DNA of 64,000 nucleotides from Lateolabrax maculatus (GCA_031216445.1 CM062212.1:23272501-23336500); one strand, 5' to 3'; shown: positions 36,585 to 49,654, numbered from the stretch's first letter. Numbers and translations are program-made. The notes: generated by a model not told the origin, from the sequence alone.

Positions 36585-36905
36585 TACAAGTACATTTACT
36601 CAATACTGCACTTAAGTACAAAGTACTTTAAGTACTTTACTTTTTTTTTCATATTACTGTCTACTTTTACTCCACTACATTTCAGAGGGAAATATTGTAC
36701 TTTTTACATCACTGCATATGTAATAATACATACGCGATATATAATAATAATCAGTAGTATGCTACTTTTAATTTTAATATTTTAAGTATTTCTTTTTGTG
36801 GTTATATGTTTTTTACTTAATTGAAATTTTCACTGCAGGAGCTGTATTGTAAAAGAGTAGTTTCACGGAGTGGTATTAGTACTTTTGCTTCGATTTGAAA
36901 ACTTC
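36585..36905. mobile_element. Nested MITE, abundant teleost type
   Basis: Contains the strings TACTTTAAGTACTTTAC, TACTCCACTACATTTCAGAG and the TTGTACTTTTTAC block, then a right end with AGTACTTTTGCTTCGATTTG. I recognise this from memory as a very common short fish repeat; the family name is uncertain. It lies inside the left arm of transposon B. Confidence 0.5.
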
Positions 36906-37078
36906 GCCGGCTTTTTTTTTTTTTTTTCCCGACCTGTGGGCATGCGCAACTCCGTCCTCTCTACGCCTGACTGTATGTCAACAACACACCCGCAACGGAC
37001 GAGGAGCTGGACCTAATCCCTGCAACAGCACTCGTTAAGGTTATTTTCAGCATTCTTGTGCTTGGCACACTCATTTGG
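36906..37078 (+). promoter_or_regulatory. Candidate promoter/first exon of transposon B
   Basis: GC-richer stretch after a T/C run, ending in a consensus donor (TTTG|GTGAGT at 37078/37079). A second candidate leader exon is 38638-38684 (acceptor CCTTCCAG, donor ATAA|GTGAGT). Both lie upstream of the acceptor at 38906 that opens the zinc-finger exon. This leader occurs once, before copy 4; all other units have ERV pol in that place. Confidence 0.35.
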
Positions 37079-37597
37079 TGAGTAATATTTTACCCTTGTT
37101 TAGACCGTTTTCTTTCTGTAAGTAAGCGCCATATTTTTCGTGCTTGCTAGTAATGATGTGTGTTGTAATGTCAGCTAACGCTGCCTCAGAGCTATATAGC
37201 TCTGAGCTAGCTGAACTATATTATGGACATAACGTGTCTTACTTTTGTCACGTTAAAGTTGAGGAGAAACTTTAGTGTAGCGGTCGCGGGCGTGCTCGTC
37301 ACGTGCACGCGCACACCCGCTGTCGGAGTTGATTTTTTTTTCTGAGGCCAGTCATCTATGAGTACTCACTCACGATGAGAGACTGATCCCGGCGGTTTGT
37401 GAGTTTCCATGAGCAGGAGGGCATTCACATGGCAGAACATCAGAACAAGTCTGGATGTATCATTTTATTTTACGCTCGGCTGTTAAGTTAGGACTATGCT
37501 AACTTAATGTTATTTTATTTAACCCTCCTCACTTAACACTAGTCATATTTGTAGCTGTGTCGTTTCCATGGTTACCACGTTTAGCGCGCCCAATGAG
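37079..37597. other. Intron-like spacer in transposon B left arm
   Basis: No coding exon seen. Contains an 18-bp palindrome (CAGAGCTATATAGCTCTG near 37187) and a CpG-rich patch near 37280-37325. Confidence 0.35.
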
Positions 37598-38239
37598 CCG
37601 GTCACCCGCTCCACTCAGTGTGATCATTCTGCAGGATCAATGAACTGTCAGCGTGTTTAATCAATCATAACTCTGAATACTAAACTGATTTTCACGGGAT
37701 TGTTTAATGCAAACGTCACACATGTATATATAATATATATATATATATTATATATACAGATATATAGGGAGAGAGAGATAGATAGATAGATATAGATTTT
37801 CATTTTTTTTTATATATATGTAGATATACATATTCATTTTTTCTGAGATCTAACTTCTGTCTATTGTGTTTTATCTTATATTGGTGTATAATGTTGTATT
37901 GTTTCTTCATTTTTCAACTTATTAAAATAGCTGAGTAGTACACAATCTGCTTCTGCTTCTCTATCATATATTAGTGTTTTTATATATATGTGTGTGTGTG
38001 TGTATTATATTATATCATACATAGCATATATCACATACCAGAATATTCTATTACCGTTATGCCTATTATGTATATTAAAATACGCCGAATCATGTGTCCG
38101 GTATCATGCCTACATGTATGACGTTTGCAGAAAAAAATCCCGTGAAAATCAGTTTAGTATTCAGAGTTATGATTAATTAAATGCATTGACACTTCATTGT
38201 ACCTGCAGACAGATTACACTGAGTGGAGCGGGTGACCGG
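37598..38239. mobile_element. Nested 642-bp MITE with ~130-bp inverted repeats
   Basis: Left arm 37598-37726 begins CCGGTCACCCGCTCCACTCA; the right arm 38111-38239 is its reverse complement with scattered mismatches (for example both contain CTGATTTTCACGGGAT in opposite orientation). The centre is AT-rich with TATA and GT microsatellites. A single long-TIR element is the simplest reading. Its outer border may extend to about 38315, where further repeat-like sequence (AAGATGGCGGCC) continues. Confidence 0.65.
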
Positions 38240-38785
38240 TCCAAGATGGCGGCCCCACGTCTCGTCAGCGCCAATAGGCAGTAGCGGTCGATGCGGCGTC
38301 TACTCTTTATATGTCTATGCCGCACACTGTTTACTTGCGCAGTGCTTGTCTGATCACACGAGGAGTGCAGTGAGAGCCCGCAGATCAGATTTGGGACAGA
38401 CAAAAGGGTCTTCCTGTCTGTCTTTTTATCATAGCCTGTTACCATTGCTGGCATACTCAGTGGCCTAAGTTATTCTTTAAGGTTATGTTGTCTAGAATAT
38501 GTACATTACAATACTGTCTTTGTGGGTAATAGGCCTATGTTACAGTTTTCACTTGTACTGGAAACAAGATGTTTATGAGTTGTGGTGAGCTTTGGTTGTG
38601 TTAAATTGTTGTATTCTTCTTAACTGTCCCCTTCCAGGCTCAGGCAGATGGTGATCAATCCACAGTTCCCTTGATACCACATAAGTGAGTCATTTACCAT
38701 TTACCTTTTGTACTGCTGTGTTCATTTGGTAGCTGTTCTTGTCTTAAAGAAGTGAAATGATTAAAAGCTTGATAATTAGATAGAT
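38240..38785. other. Remainder of transposon B left arm
   Basis: Intron-like sequence with the possible small leader exon at 38638-38684. From 38786 on it is identical to array units. Confidence 0.4.
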
Positions 38786-38906
38786 TTTTGCAAGGAAGGT
38801 TTTTTTCTGTTGCTCTGGTATTTCAAGTCTGATACTGCATGTTAGTGTTTTTGTTTTTTGTTTCTATTTTGCCGGGCTTGATGCTAAAATGATCTTTTCT
38901 TTTCAG

Positions 38907-40168
38907 ATTTTTCAAGAAGACAAAAAACTTCCTATGCAGTGGTTGTGTAAGTACTGCACATTTTGTGCTGAAAAGAGGTGCTTCTTACTTAAGCATTACC
39001 GCTTAAAACACGGGTGCCACACTCGAATATCACCACTACCGTGCCTTTATAAGGAGTGCCTGTGCACATTTAAATCTTTCAATGCACTCAAAGTCCACTT
39101 ATCAACATGGCACACTCAAAAGGACCTGGGGAACGTGGGTGAAACTGCTTTCCATTGTCAGCTGTGTGACTTTGTGGAGCCTTGCACTGGAGCTGACTTT
39201 TTTACCCATTTACGAAGACATTTGAAGCTGAAGCAAAAGGTTTCCTGTCCATATCAAGGCTGTAGCTTTCAGAGCAATGTTTATTCAACCTTTAATGCAC
39301 ATAAAAGCAAAGAACATCAAGACCACAATAAGATGGCATTCAAACCTGAAATTGTGTCACATAATGTACTTGAGGTACCTCCACCTAATATAAATATTCA
39401 ACCTGAGGATAGTGCCCCTGAAACTGATCAGGTTGAGTTTGAGGTTACTGAGCTCAATGAAGATGTGGGAGACTTGGAGAGTCAGTTGGAACATAATGTA
39501 TCTGCTGTTTTTCTGAAAATGTCATCGATTCTTAACATCTCTGAAAATGTCCTGCAAGAAGTTATAGAGCAGATCAACCAAATTTATGTGCTTTCACAGC
39601 CATTGTTACATACCTCGGTTGGAAAAATACTAAATCAACATTGTGGAGATGTTGAGGACTCTTAAGTGAGTGAGATAGCTAAAGTATTTACTGAGAATAA
39701 TGTATTCCTGAAATTCACTTCTACTAGGGGGTCATTGTCAACCACTAGCAAGCGAACATCATACATTTGAAAAGAATTCTCAGTGGTGACGCCTATTGAG
39801 TTTGTCCTAAAAAATGACAGGCAGACAGTTGTGTATATCCCCATACTAAAAATGCTGCAGACATTACTAAACAATGGAGAAATTTTAGATAAGGCCATGT
39901 CATCTGAGACAAATTTGTCACAAGGATACAGATCTCACAGGGATGGTTACCGGTTTAAAGACAATTCTCTCTTGACAGAGGAAGAATTCAGGATTGCTCT
40001 TTTCTTGTACATAGATGATTTTGAGGTGGCTAAGCCCTTGGGAACCTCCAGAAAGAAACACAAGCTGCCATCTACTGGGTACTTGGAAATCTACACCCTA
40101 AATATCGCTCCTCTCTTCATTCCATTCAGCTTGCTCTACTCATCATCGCTGAAGATGATATCAGGAAG
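38907..40168 (+). pseudogene. Copy 4: zinc-finger / transposase-like ORF
   Basis: First Met 38934; shared stops at 39663 and 39768; shared frameshift near 40066. Private changes Ala to Ser (NVSAVFLK) and Ala to Val (SENVLQ) in the linker. This is the only copy with its native upstream leader. Confidence 0.7.
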
Positions 40169-42432
40169 TTGACTTTAAATGAGAGACCACAGTCTATTGA
40201 AGAATTAAAAGTGCAACTGGTAGATAAACTGTCACTGCAGTATGACTTTAAACTGCAGTATGAAGATCAAGACTTCCATAATGCCCTCTGCAATTTGACT
40301 GAAATAACTGATTTACCTGAAAGAGCTACGCTCAAAATCATCCCTCTTGTGACTCTCCATTTAACCGCATTGTCATCACCCACCACAACATCAGACACTG
40401 AGTGCAGCACAGCAGACACTGAGATCCTGTCGACAGGAAGAGCATCACCATCGCTAAGACAACAGTGGCCAGATTTCTTTGACATACCCAATTTCTCAGT
40501 TGATGTTGACTATAGACTCAGACAGGCAGATCTTGCCTTTATGAAGGATGGAACACGTATGACTCTACCACGAGATATGAAGCATGACATACTAGAAAAG
40601 CTTGCTGAGACGATGTACAGTTTCAAGGCTTACCCTAAAGATGATGACTTCAGCAGTGTTGCAAAAGCACTAATTAGCAAACACCCCTGCCTCACTGAGC
40701 CTGGACCACACAGATGGTATGGCTGGAAAAACAGCCTTAAATTATCGCACAAAGCTTCAAAAAGCTGGATGTGAGGATGTAGCAATCAATGGAGGCAAAA
40801 GAAGTAAAGGCAACCCAGAAGGAGAATCCTCAAGCAAGAATATCAAACGGCCAAAAAGAGGTGAAGCAAACTACCTACCTAACTTACCTGAAGGACATGA
40901 TGAAACAAGCCTTGAAAATGCCAGAAAGGTTCTCGTGGAAGAAATGAAGAAGAAACAACCCAATGGCACTCTCATCTCACAAATGATGGACCAATCATTC
41001 CCACTACGCAGACAAGAAATTGTAGAAAAGGAACCTGCTGTACAGAACATTGTTGAACGATGGCCAGCACTCTTCACAGACAGGTAAACTATTTTTGTTC
41101 TCAACCAATAAAATAATGCCTATCAAAAAGAAATTCAAGGTGTGTGGCTAGAAATCCAAACACACTTGTTGGAATGTTAACACTTCTGCCATCTCTCCAT
41201 CCCTACCCACCCCTCTCTCTACTTTTCAGGTGTTTGCTGAGTTCAACAGAATCGCAAGTAAGAATCTTGAGGGAGACTTCTTTGAGGCTCTGGACCAGTA
41301 TACCCCACGTTTCATTGAACTTTTCAAAACAAGAAGGGGAACTGTTGGCCAGAAGCTCAGTGAGCTGATGCAGCACATGAGCTGGATGGTAAGTAGGTTA
41401 ATTTTGCTTTTGATCTGTGTGATAGTTCATCAATCAAGTTCTAAATGAGATGATCCAGCCCAACCTATTCTATTTCCTGTCTGACTTGTGCTTGTGCCTT
41501 GCAAATTACTCTGTTAACTGGTCTTTTATCTCTCTGTGTATCATTAGACACCAGACGTGACAGTACTTCGCTCTGTTGTCCTCAAAGGCATTCCTATTTT
41601 ACTTGGTGACGACTCCAGTGAATTCTTCAAGACATGCTCTGTAAGTACTTGCACATAAGAAAAAGTTTGGTCTGCATTAAAATAGAACTATATCTGTGCT
41701 GACATAGAAGATGTAATTTTATCTGCACAATATACAATATACATTTTGTACAGTGATTGATGTATTTTGTATGGCAATTCCTCCACAGCTAATCTGAGAG
41801 GTATTTAAACAGCCAGTAAATAAAAATGAAATTTGCCACATAAACGTTGTACACATTAATTAATTGTAAATCTAAGGAGCAGGAGTCCAGGCTGAAAAGT
41901 CAGTGTCACTGTTTAAGAATATATGGACCTTGTGGACCATAGCTTTAGTTTAATCATACCACATTTATTTTGTTGGTTATATTGTAACAATCCAGTGTGA
42001 ACACATATTTAAAACCATATTCCCTAGCAAATGCTTTCAACATTAAAAATGAATGTTTAGAAGAGCATAAATTGCCATGCTGAAGAATGTGTGTGTGTGT
42101 CTTTGTAGGGTACAGCGAGAGACGAGGCCCTAGAATGCACTGTCGGTGTGCTGACAGTTGTCAGTGAAGATAATCCTCATGAGGGTCCAAGTTCAGTAGA
42201 CCTCCAGCCCATCTCCACTGCCATCATTCTGGAGGGAGGTATCATCATGGATCATATAAAAAAACTTGCCTCAGGCAGTTTGTCTGTTATTTGGGCTTAC
42301 ATATGCTTTGCATTTGGATTACCCAAAATGCATGGCAAATACACTCAACTTCATTCAGACTGTGATGCTTGGACTGGGAAAGAAAACCTCCCACCAAAAC
42401 TGTTAACTTTGAAGAACAGTCTACTGGGTTAG
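40169..42432 (+). pseudogene. Copy 4: PB1/SAMD3-like gene
   Basis: Exons at 40169-41083, 41230-41388, about 41549-41641 and 42109-42432, with the shared lesions. A private C to A change sits in the pyrimidine tract of intron 2 near 41529. Confidence 0.7.
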
Positions 42433-43784
42433 ACCAGTAAAGAGCCATCAGCTGTCAGATAGCACTTTGTAAATTATGCAGCAGTTAATGTTCTCCTGTT
42501 ATCAGAGAAAGTTTTATGCTTTCATGCAACTGAGCTGGCTTGTTTATGATCTCAAAAAAAAAAAAAATTCTATTAAAGTGTACCATGTTATGCTAGTATG
42601 CTAATGGTGGAAATAGCGCCACCTTGTGTTGCAAAGAGTTGTTAGATAATGTTGTCAGAAAGGAACCTAGCAAGGTTGACCTGTTTACATTTGTGTTTTG
42701 GGAAAACTTTTAATTATAGTAGTTATAATGTAGTACAAATACAAAACCCAAGGAGTGATGTTTTTCTGTGTTGGTTTAAACCTTGGACTGATGCTCGCTT
42801 TGGGACACAAAAGCATTTGTTGTACTTTCAGTTTTGATCAGAAATGCAATGATTTTGCATGCACTGAAGTCCTGTAATTATCAGGTGTTTACCTGTTTAA
42901 TATTGTGAGACTGTTACATGCATAGAATTAGCTCACAAAAATGTGGTTTTATTTTTGCCATGTCCATGTCATGTTCTACAGTCAAATCAAACCACAAGTT
43001 TGTTGTTTAGCTGCTGTTTTGTACTTGAATGTACAAGAAAGTGATACTTGGGAACAGAACACTTGAGGCTGAATAATAGATTTAATGCATATTGTTATTA
43101 CAATAGCCTAACAGACATAGATCACACTATGAGCAATTTTGCAACTAGCTTTAAAATACATTAAATATGACAAGAGGATAGAGAACAGTAATTTTATTGT
43201 TTATTGTAAGGTTATTACATGAGTGATAAAACACACATTTTATATTGGAGAATTGGAATCAAAAGTAACAATATCGAACATTTATTGTTCAGTCTAGATC
43301 TGTCAGTGATGCAATTATTTTTTTAATAAATGTTGTAATGCAGCTGAACAAACCCAGTGAGCGTTCTTTTAAAGTATATGTTTGTGGTGTTTTTCCCTTT
43401 ATTAGGTAATAACAGCTAAAATAGATAAGAAATGGGAGAAGGACAAGGACCCATTCAAGGAAATTGGTTTGTTTAATTTAACTGAACTGAAATGAACTGA
43501 AAAAAAATGAGTGAGTAGTAAGTAGTAGGTATCATAATTCTAAGTGGGGTTAAATTTGTATCAAGCAGTCCACACAAAATGAAAAAATTAAGTTAACACT
43601 AAGCATGGCTATTAAGTTACATGAACTTTTTTTTTTTTTTTTTTAGTTGTACTACTTGATTTGGTACTGCACACTTAAAATAAACAAGCTTTTCTAACTC
43701 ACTATTCTTAAGATTACTTTGCTTAATTTGCAACGAGTTTGCATACTTTTTTTAAGTAAGGTCAACTAATTAGATTTTACAGTG

Positions 43785-44656
43785 AGTATACGTACACACG
43801 TCTCCCGCAGAGCTATGTTGAAAGTCCCTCAATATTCAGTCGAGTATTGGCTAATGACCTGCAACACCTAGACGTGTCCAGTACAGTACTACAATATGTA
43901 GATGATCTCTTGATATGTAGCACCTCCAAAGCTCAATGTGCACAAGACTCAGTCTCAGCCCTGATGGCTTTAGAAAAGGGGGCTCACAAGGTGAGTAAAA
44001 ATAAATTACAGTTTTGCCAGACACAGGTTGAATACTTAGGTAGACAACTCTGTGGCACTAAATGAGCTATAGTGCCCTCACAAATTGAGGCAGTATCGAA
44101 AGCTCCCAAACCACAAACGGTGAGACACATGTCGTCATTTCTGCCATCTCAGCTTTACTAGAAGCCATACACCATCCAAAAGTGTTAGCCATCATTAAAT
44201 GCGTAGCTCATCAAAAAACGAATTCCCTGATAGCTAAAGGCAACAACTTAGCAGATGAAGCCGCAAAACGCATAGCTACACCCACCTGTATAGGACCACT
44301 GCTAGTAGCTGGAGATTGTGAACCACTGACAAACTTATATATATATGATATATATATATATATATATATATGAGCTATATATATGTGCTGCTATGTAATA
44401 GCAGCACAACATCAGGCAAGTCCATATGCACATTCTGTATGGGCAAAAAGGGGGGCAAGTATAATCACTGAAGAAGGTCCATCACATGGGCTATGGCGAA
44501 GTGCACATGGACATATTGTCCTCCCAACATCTTTGGTACAGGTTGCTACACGTAGTGCGCATGGTCAGGACCATTGCACAAGTGGGGAGGTGTTGAGACG
44601 CCTTCAAGCAGTCTGGTGGTCACCATTTTTCCGACCTGCGTTTGTAGCTGAGACAA
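43785..44656 (+). pseudogene. Copy 4: ERV pol fragment
   Basis: RT palm with stop at 44063-44065, RNase H tail from 44182, short (TA)n at about 44336-44371, integrase end 44383-44656. Confidence 0.75.
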
Positions 44657-44777
44657 TTTTGCAAGGAAGGTTTTTTTCTGTTGCTCTGGTATTTCAAGTC
44701 TGATACTGCATGTCAGTGTTTTTGTTTTTTGTTTCTATTTTGCCGGGCTTGATGCTAAAATGATCTTTTCTTTTCAG

Positions 44778-46039
44778 ATTTTTCAAGAAGACAAAAAACT
44801 TCCTATGCAGTGGTTGTGTAAGTACTGCACATTTTGTGCTGAAAAGAGGTGCTTCTTACTTAAGCATTACCGCTTAAAACACGGGTGCCACACTCGAATA
44901 TCACCACTACCGTGCCTTTATAAGGAGTGCCTGTGCACATTTAAATCTTTCAATGCACTCAAAGTCCACTTATCAACATGGCACACTCAAAAGGACCTGG
45001 GGAACGTGGGTGAAACTGCTTTCCATTGTCAGCTGTGTGACTTTGTGGAGCCTTGCACTGGAGCTGACTTTTTTACCCATTTACGAAGACATTTGAAGCT
45101 GAAGCAAAATGTTTCCTGTCCATATCAAGGCTGTAGCTTTCAGAGCAATGTTTATTCAACCTTTAATGCACATAAAAGCAAAGAACATCAAGACCACAAT
45201 AAGATGGCATTCAAACCTGAAATTGTGTCACATAATGTACTTGAGGTACCTCTACCTAATATAAATATTCAACCTGAGGATAGTGCCCCTGAAACTGATC
45301 AGGTTGAGTTTGAGGTTACTGAGCTCAATGAAGATGTGGGAGACTTGGAGAGTCAGTTGGAACATAATGTAGCTGCTGTTTTTCTGAAAATGTCATCGAT
45401 TCTTAACATCTCTGAAAATGCCCTGCAAGAAGTTATAGAGCAGATCAACCAAATTTATGTGCTTTCACAGCCATTGTTACATACCTCGGTTGGAAAAATA
45501 CTAAATCAACATTGTGGAGATGTTGAGGACTCTTAAGTGAGTGAGATAGCTAAAGTATTTACTGAGAATAATGTATTCCTGAAATTCACTTCTACTAGGG
45601 GGTCATTGTCAACCACTAGCAAGCGAACATCATACATTTGAAAAGAATTCTCAGTGGTGACGCCTATTGAGTTTGTCCTAAAAAATGACAGGCAGACAGT
45701 TGTGTATATCCCCATACTAAAAATGCTGCAGACATTACTAAACAATGGAGAAATTTTAGATAAGGCCATGTCATCTGAGACAAATTTGTCACAAGGATAC
45801 AGATCTCACAGGGATGGTTACCGGTTTAAAGACAATTCTCTCTTGACAGAGGAAGAATTCAGGATTGCTCTTTTCTTGTACATAGATGATTTTGAGGTGG
45901 CTAAGCCCTTGGGAACCTCCAGAAAGAAACACAAGCTGCCATCTACTGGGTACTTGGAAATCTACACCCTAAATATCGCTCCTCTCTTCATTCCATTCAG
46001 CTTGCTCTACTCATCATCGCTGAAGATGATATCAGGAAG
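44778..46039 (+). pseudogene. Copy 5: zinc-finger / transposase-like ORF
   Basis: First Met 44805; shared stops at 45534 and 45639. Private changes Lys to Asn just before finger 4 (KQNVSCP) and Pro to Leu (EVPLPN). Confidence 0.7.
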
Positions 46040-48303
46040 TTGACTTTAAATGAGAGACCACAGTCTATTGAAGAATTAAAAGTGCAACTGGTAGATAAAC
46101 TGTCACTGCAGTATGACTTTAAACTGCAGTATGAAGATCAAGACTTCCTTAATGCCCTCTGCAATTTGACTGAAATTACTGATTTACCTGAAAGAGCTAC
46201 GCTCAAAATCATCCCTCTTGTGACTCTCCATTTAACCGCATTGTCATCACCCACCACAACATCAGACACTGAGTGCAGCACAGCAGACACTGAGATCCTG
46301 TCGACAGGAAGAGCATCACCATCGCTAAGACAACAGTGGCCAGATTTCTTTGACATACCCAATTTCTCAGTTGATGTTGACTATAGACTCAGACAGGCAG
46401 ATCTTGCCTTTATGAAGGATGGAACACGTATGACTCTACCACGAGATATGAAGCATGACATACTAGAAAAGCTTGCTGAGACGATGTACAGTTTCAAGGC
46501 TTACCCTAAAGATGATGACTTCAGCAGTGTTGCAAAAGCACTAATTAGCAAACACCCCTGCCTCACTGAGCCTGGACCACACAGATGGTATGGCTGGAAA
46601 AACAGCCTTAAATTATCGCACAAAGCTTCAAAAAGCTGGATGTGAGGATGTAGCAATCAATGGAGGCAAAAGAAGTAAAGGCAACCCAGAAGGAGAATCC
46701 TCAAGCAAGAATATCAAACGGCCAAAAAGAGGTGAAGCAAACTACCTACCTAACTTACCTGAAGGACATGATGAAACAAGCCTTGAAAATGCCAGAAAGG
46801 TTCTCGTGGAAGAAATGAAGAAGAAACAACCCAATGGCACTCTCATCTCACAAATGATGGACCAATCATTCCCACTACGCAGACAAGAAATTGTAGAAAA
46901 GGAACCTGCTGTACAGAACATTGTTGAACGATGACCAGCACTCTTCACAGACAGGTAAACTATTTTTGTTCTCAACCAATAAAATAATGCCTATCAAAAA
47001 GAAATTCAAGGTGTGTGGCTAGAAATCCAAACACACTTGTTGGAATGTTAACACTTCTGCCATCTCTCCATCCCTACCCACCCCTCTCTCTACTTTTCAG
47101 GTGTTTGCTGAGTTCAACAGAATCGCAAGTAAGAATCTTGAGGGAGACTTCTTTGAGGCTCTGGACCAGTATACCCCACGTTTCATTGAACTTTTCAAAA
47201 CAAGAAGGGGAACTGTTGGCCAGAAGCTCAGTGAGCTGATGCAGCACATGAGCTGGATGGTAAGTAGGTTAATTTTGCTTTTGATCTGTGTGATAGTTCA
47301 TCAATCAAGTTCTAAATGAGATGATCCAGCCCAACCTATTCTATTTCCTGTCTGACTTGTGCTTGTGCCTTGCAAATTACTCTGTTAACTGGTCTTTTCT
47401 CTCTCTGTGTATCATTAGACACCAGACGTGACAGTACTTCGCTCTGTTGTCCTCAAAGGCATTCCTATTTTACTTGGTGACGACTCCAGTGAATTCTTCA
47501 AGACATGCTCTGTAAGTACTTGCACATAAGAAAAAGTTTGGTCTGCATTAAAATAGAACTATATCTGTGCTGACATAGAAGATGTAATTTTATCTGCACA
47601 ATATACAATATACATTTTGTACAGTGATTGATGTATTTTGTATGGCAATTCCTCCACAGCTAATCTGAGAGGTATTTAAACAGCCAGTAAATAAAAATGA
47701 AATTTGCCACATAAACGTTGTACACATTAATTAATTGTAAATCTAAGGAGCAGGAGTCCAGGCTGAAAAGTCAGTGTCACTGTTTAAGAATATATGGACC
47801 TTGTGGACCATAGCTTTAGTTTAATCATACCACATTTATTTTGTTGGTTATATTGTAACAATCCAGTGTGAACACATATTTAAAACCATATTCCCTAGCA
47901 AATGCTTTCAACATTAAAAATGAATGTTTAGAAGAGCATAAATTGCCATGCTGAAGAATGTGTGTGTGTGTCTTTGTAGGGTACAGCGAGAGACGAGGCC
48001 CTAGAATGCACTGTCGGTGTGCTGACAGTTGTCAGTGAAGATAATCCTCATGAGGGTCCAAGTTCAGTAGACCTCCAGCCCATCTCCACTGCCATCATTC
48101 TGGAGGGAGGTATCATCATGGATCATATAAAAAAACTTGCCTCAGGCAGTTTGTCTGTTATTTGGGCTTACATATGCTTTGCATTTGGATTACCCAAAAT
48201 GCATGGCAAATACACTCAACTTCATTCAGACTGTGATGCTTGGACTGGGAAAGAAAACCTCCCACCAAAACTGTTAACTTTGAAGAACAGTCTACTGGGT
48301 TAG
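46040..48303 (+). pseudogene. Copy 5: PB1/SAMD3-like gene with an extra nonsense codon
   Basis: Exons at 46040-46954, 47101-47259, about 47420-47512 and 47980-48303. In addition to the shared lesions, TGG to TGA at 46932-46934 truncates the conserved VERWPAL block. His to Leu in QDFLNAL is also private. Confidence 0.75.
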
Positions 48304-49654
48304 ACCAGTAAAGAGCCATCAGCTGTCAGATAGCACTTTGTAAATTATGCAGCAGTTAATGTTCTCCTGTTATCAGAGAAAGTTTTATGCTTTCATGCAA
48401 CTGAGCTGGCTTGTTTATGATCTCAAAAAAAAAAAAAATTCTATTAAAGTGTACCATGTTATGCTAGTATGCTAATGGTGGAAATAGCGCCACCTTGTGT
48501 TGCAAAGAGTTGTTAGATAATGTTGTCAGAAAGGAACCTAGCAAGGTTGACCTGTTTACATTTGTGTTTTGGGAAAACTTTTAATTATAGTAGTTATAAT
48601 GTAGTACAAATACAAAACCCAAGGAGTGATGTTTTTCTGTGTTGGTTTAAACCTTGGACTGATGCTCGCTTTGGGACACAAAAGCATTTGTTGTACTTTC
48701 AGTTTTGATCAGAAATGCAATGATTTTGCATGCACTGAAGTCCTGTAATTATCAGGTGTTTACCTGTTTAATATTGTGAGACTGTTACATGCATAGAATT
48801 AGCTCACAAAAATGTGGTTTTATTTTTGCCATGTCCATGTCATGTTCTACAGTCAAATCAAACCACAAGTTTGTTGTTTAGCTGCTGTTTTGTACTTGAA
48901 TGTACAAGAAAGTGATACTTGGGAACAGAACACTTGAGGCTGAATAATAGATTTAATGCATATTGTTATTACAATAGCCTAACAGACATAGATCACACTA
49001 TGAGCAATTTTACAACTAGCTTTAAAATACATTAAATATGACAAGAGGATAGAGAACAGTAATTTTATTGTTTATTGTAAGGTTATTACATGAGTGATAA
49101 AACACACATTTTATATTGGAGAATTGGAATCAAAAGTAACAATATCGAACATTTATTGTTCAGTCTAGATCTGTCAGTGATGCAATTATTTTTTTAATAA
49201 ATGTTGTAATGCAGCTGAACAAACCCAGTGAGTGTTCTTTTAAAGTATATGTTTGTGGTGTTTTTCCCTTTATTAGGTAATAACAGCTAAAATAGATAAG
49301 AAATGGGAGAAGGACAAGGACCCATTCAAGGAAATTGGTTTGTTTAATTTAACTGAACTGAAATGAACTGAAAAAAAATGAGTGAGTAGTAAGTAGTAGG
49401 TATCATAATTCTAAGTGGGGTTAAATTTGTATCAAGCAGTCCACACAAAATGAAAAAATTAAGTTAACACTAAGCATGGCTATTAAGTTACATGAACTTT
49501 TTTTTTTTTTTTTTAGTTGTACTACTTGATTTGGTACTGCACACTTAAAATAAACAAGCTTTTCTAACTCACTATTCTTAAGATTACTTTGCTTAATTTG
49601 CAACGAGTTTGCATACTTTTTTTAAGTAAGGTCAACTAATTAGATTTTACAGTG

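Larger units (their letters stand above)
36400..43784 (+). mobile_element. DNA transposon B, CACTG-terminated, complete from left end to copy 4 right end
   Basis: The only place in the window where a left terminus is present. Terminal match is CACTGTAAA/TTTACAGTG. Left arm 36400-38785 (leader, nested MITEs), then the genes of copy 4, then the right terminus at 43780-43784. At about 7.4 kb it holds a zinc-finger/transposase-like gene fused to a SAMD3-like gene, both disrupted, so it is a non-autonomous derivative. Internal words of the ACTTAA/TTAAGT type near both ends fit CACTA/EnSpm subterminal repeats. Confidence 0.6.
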
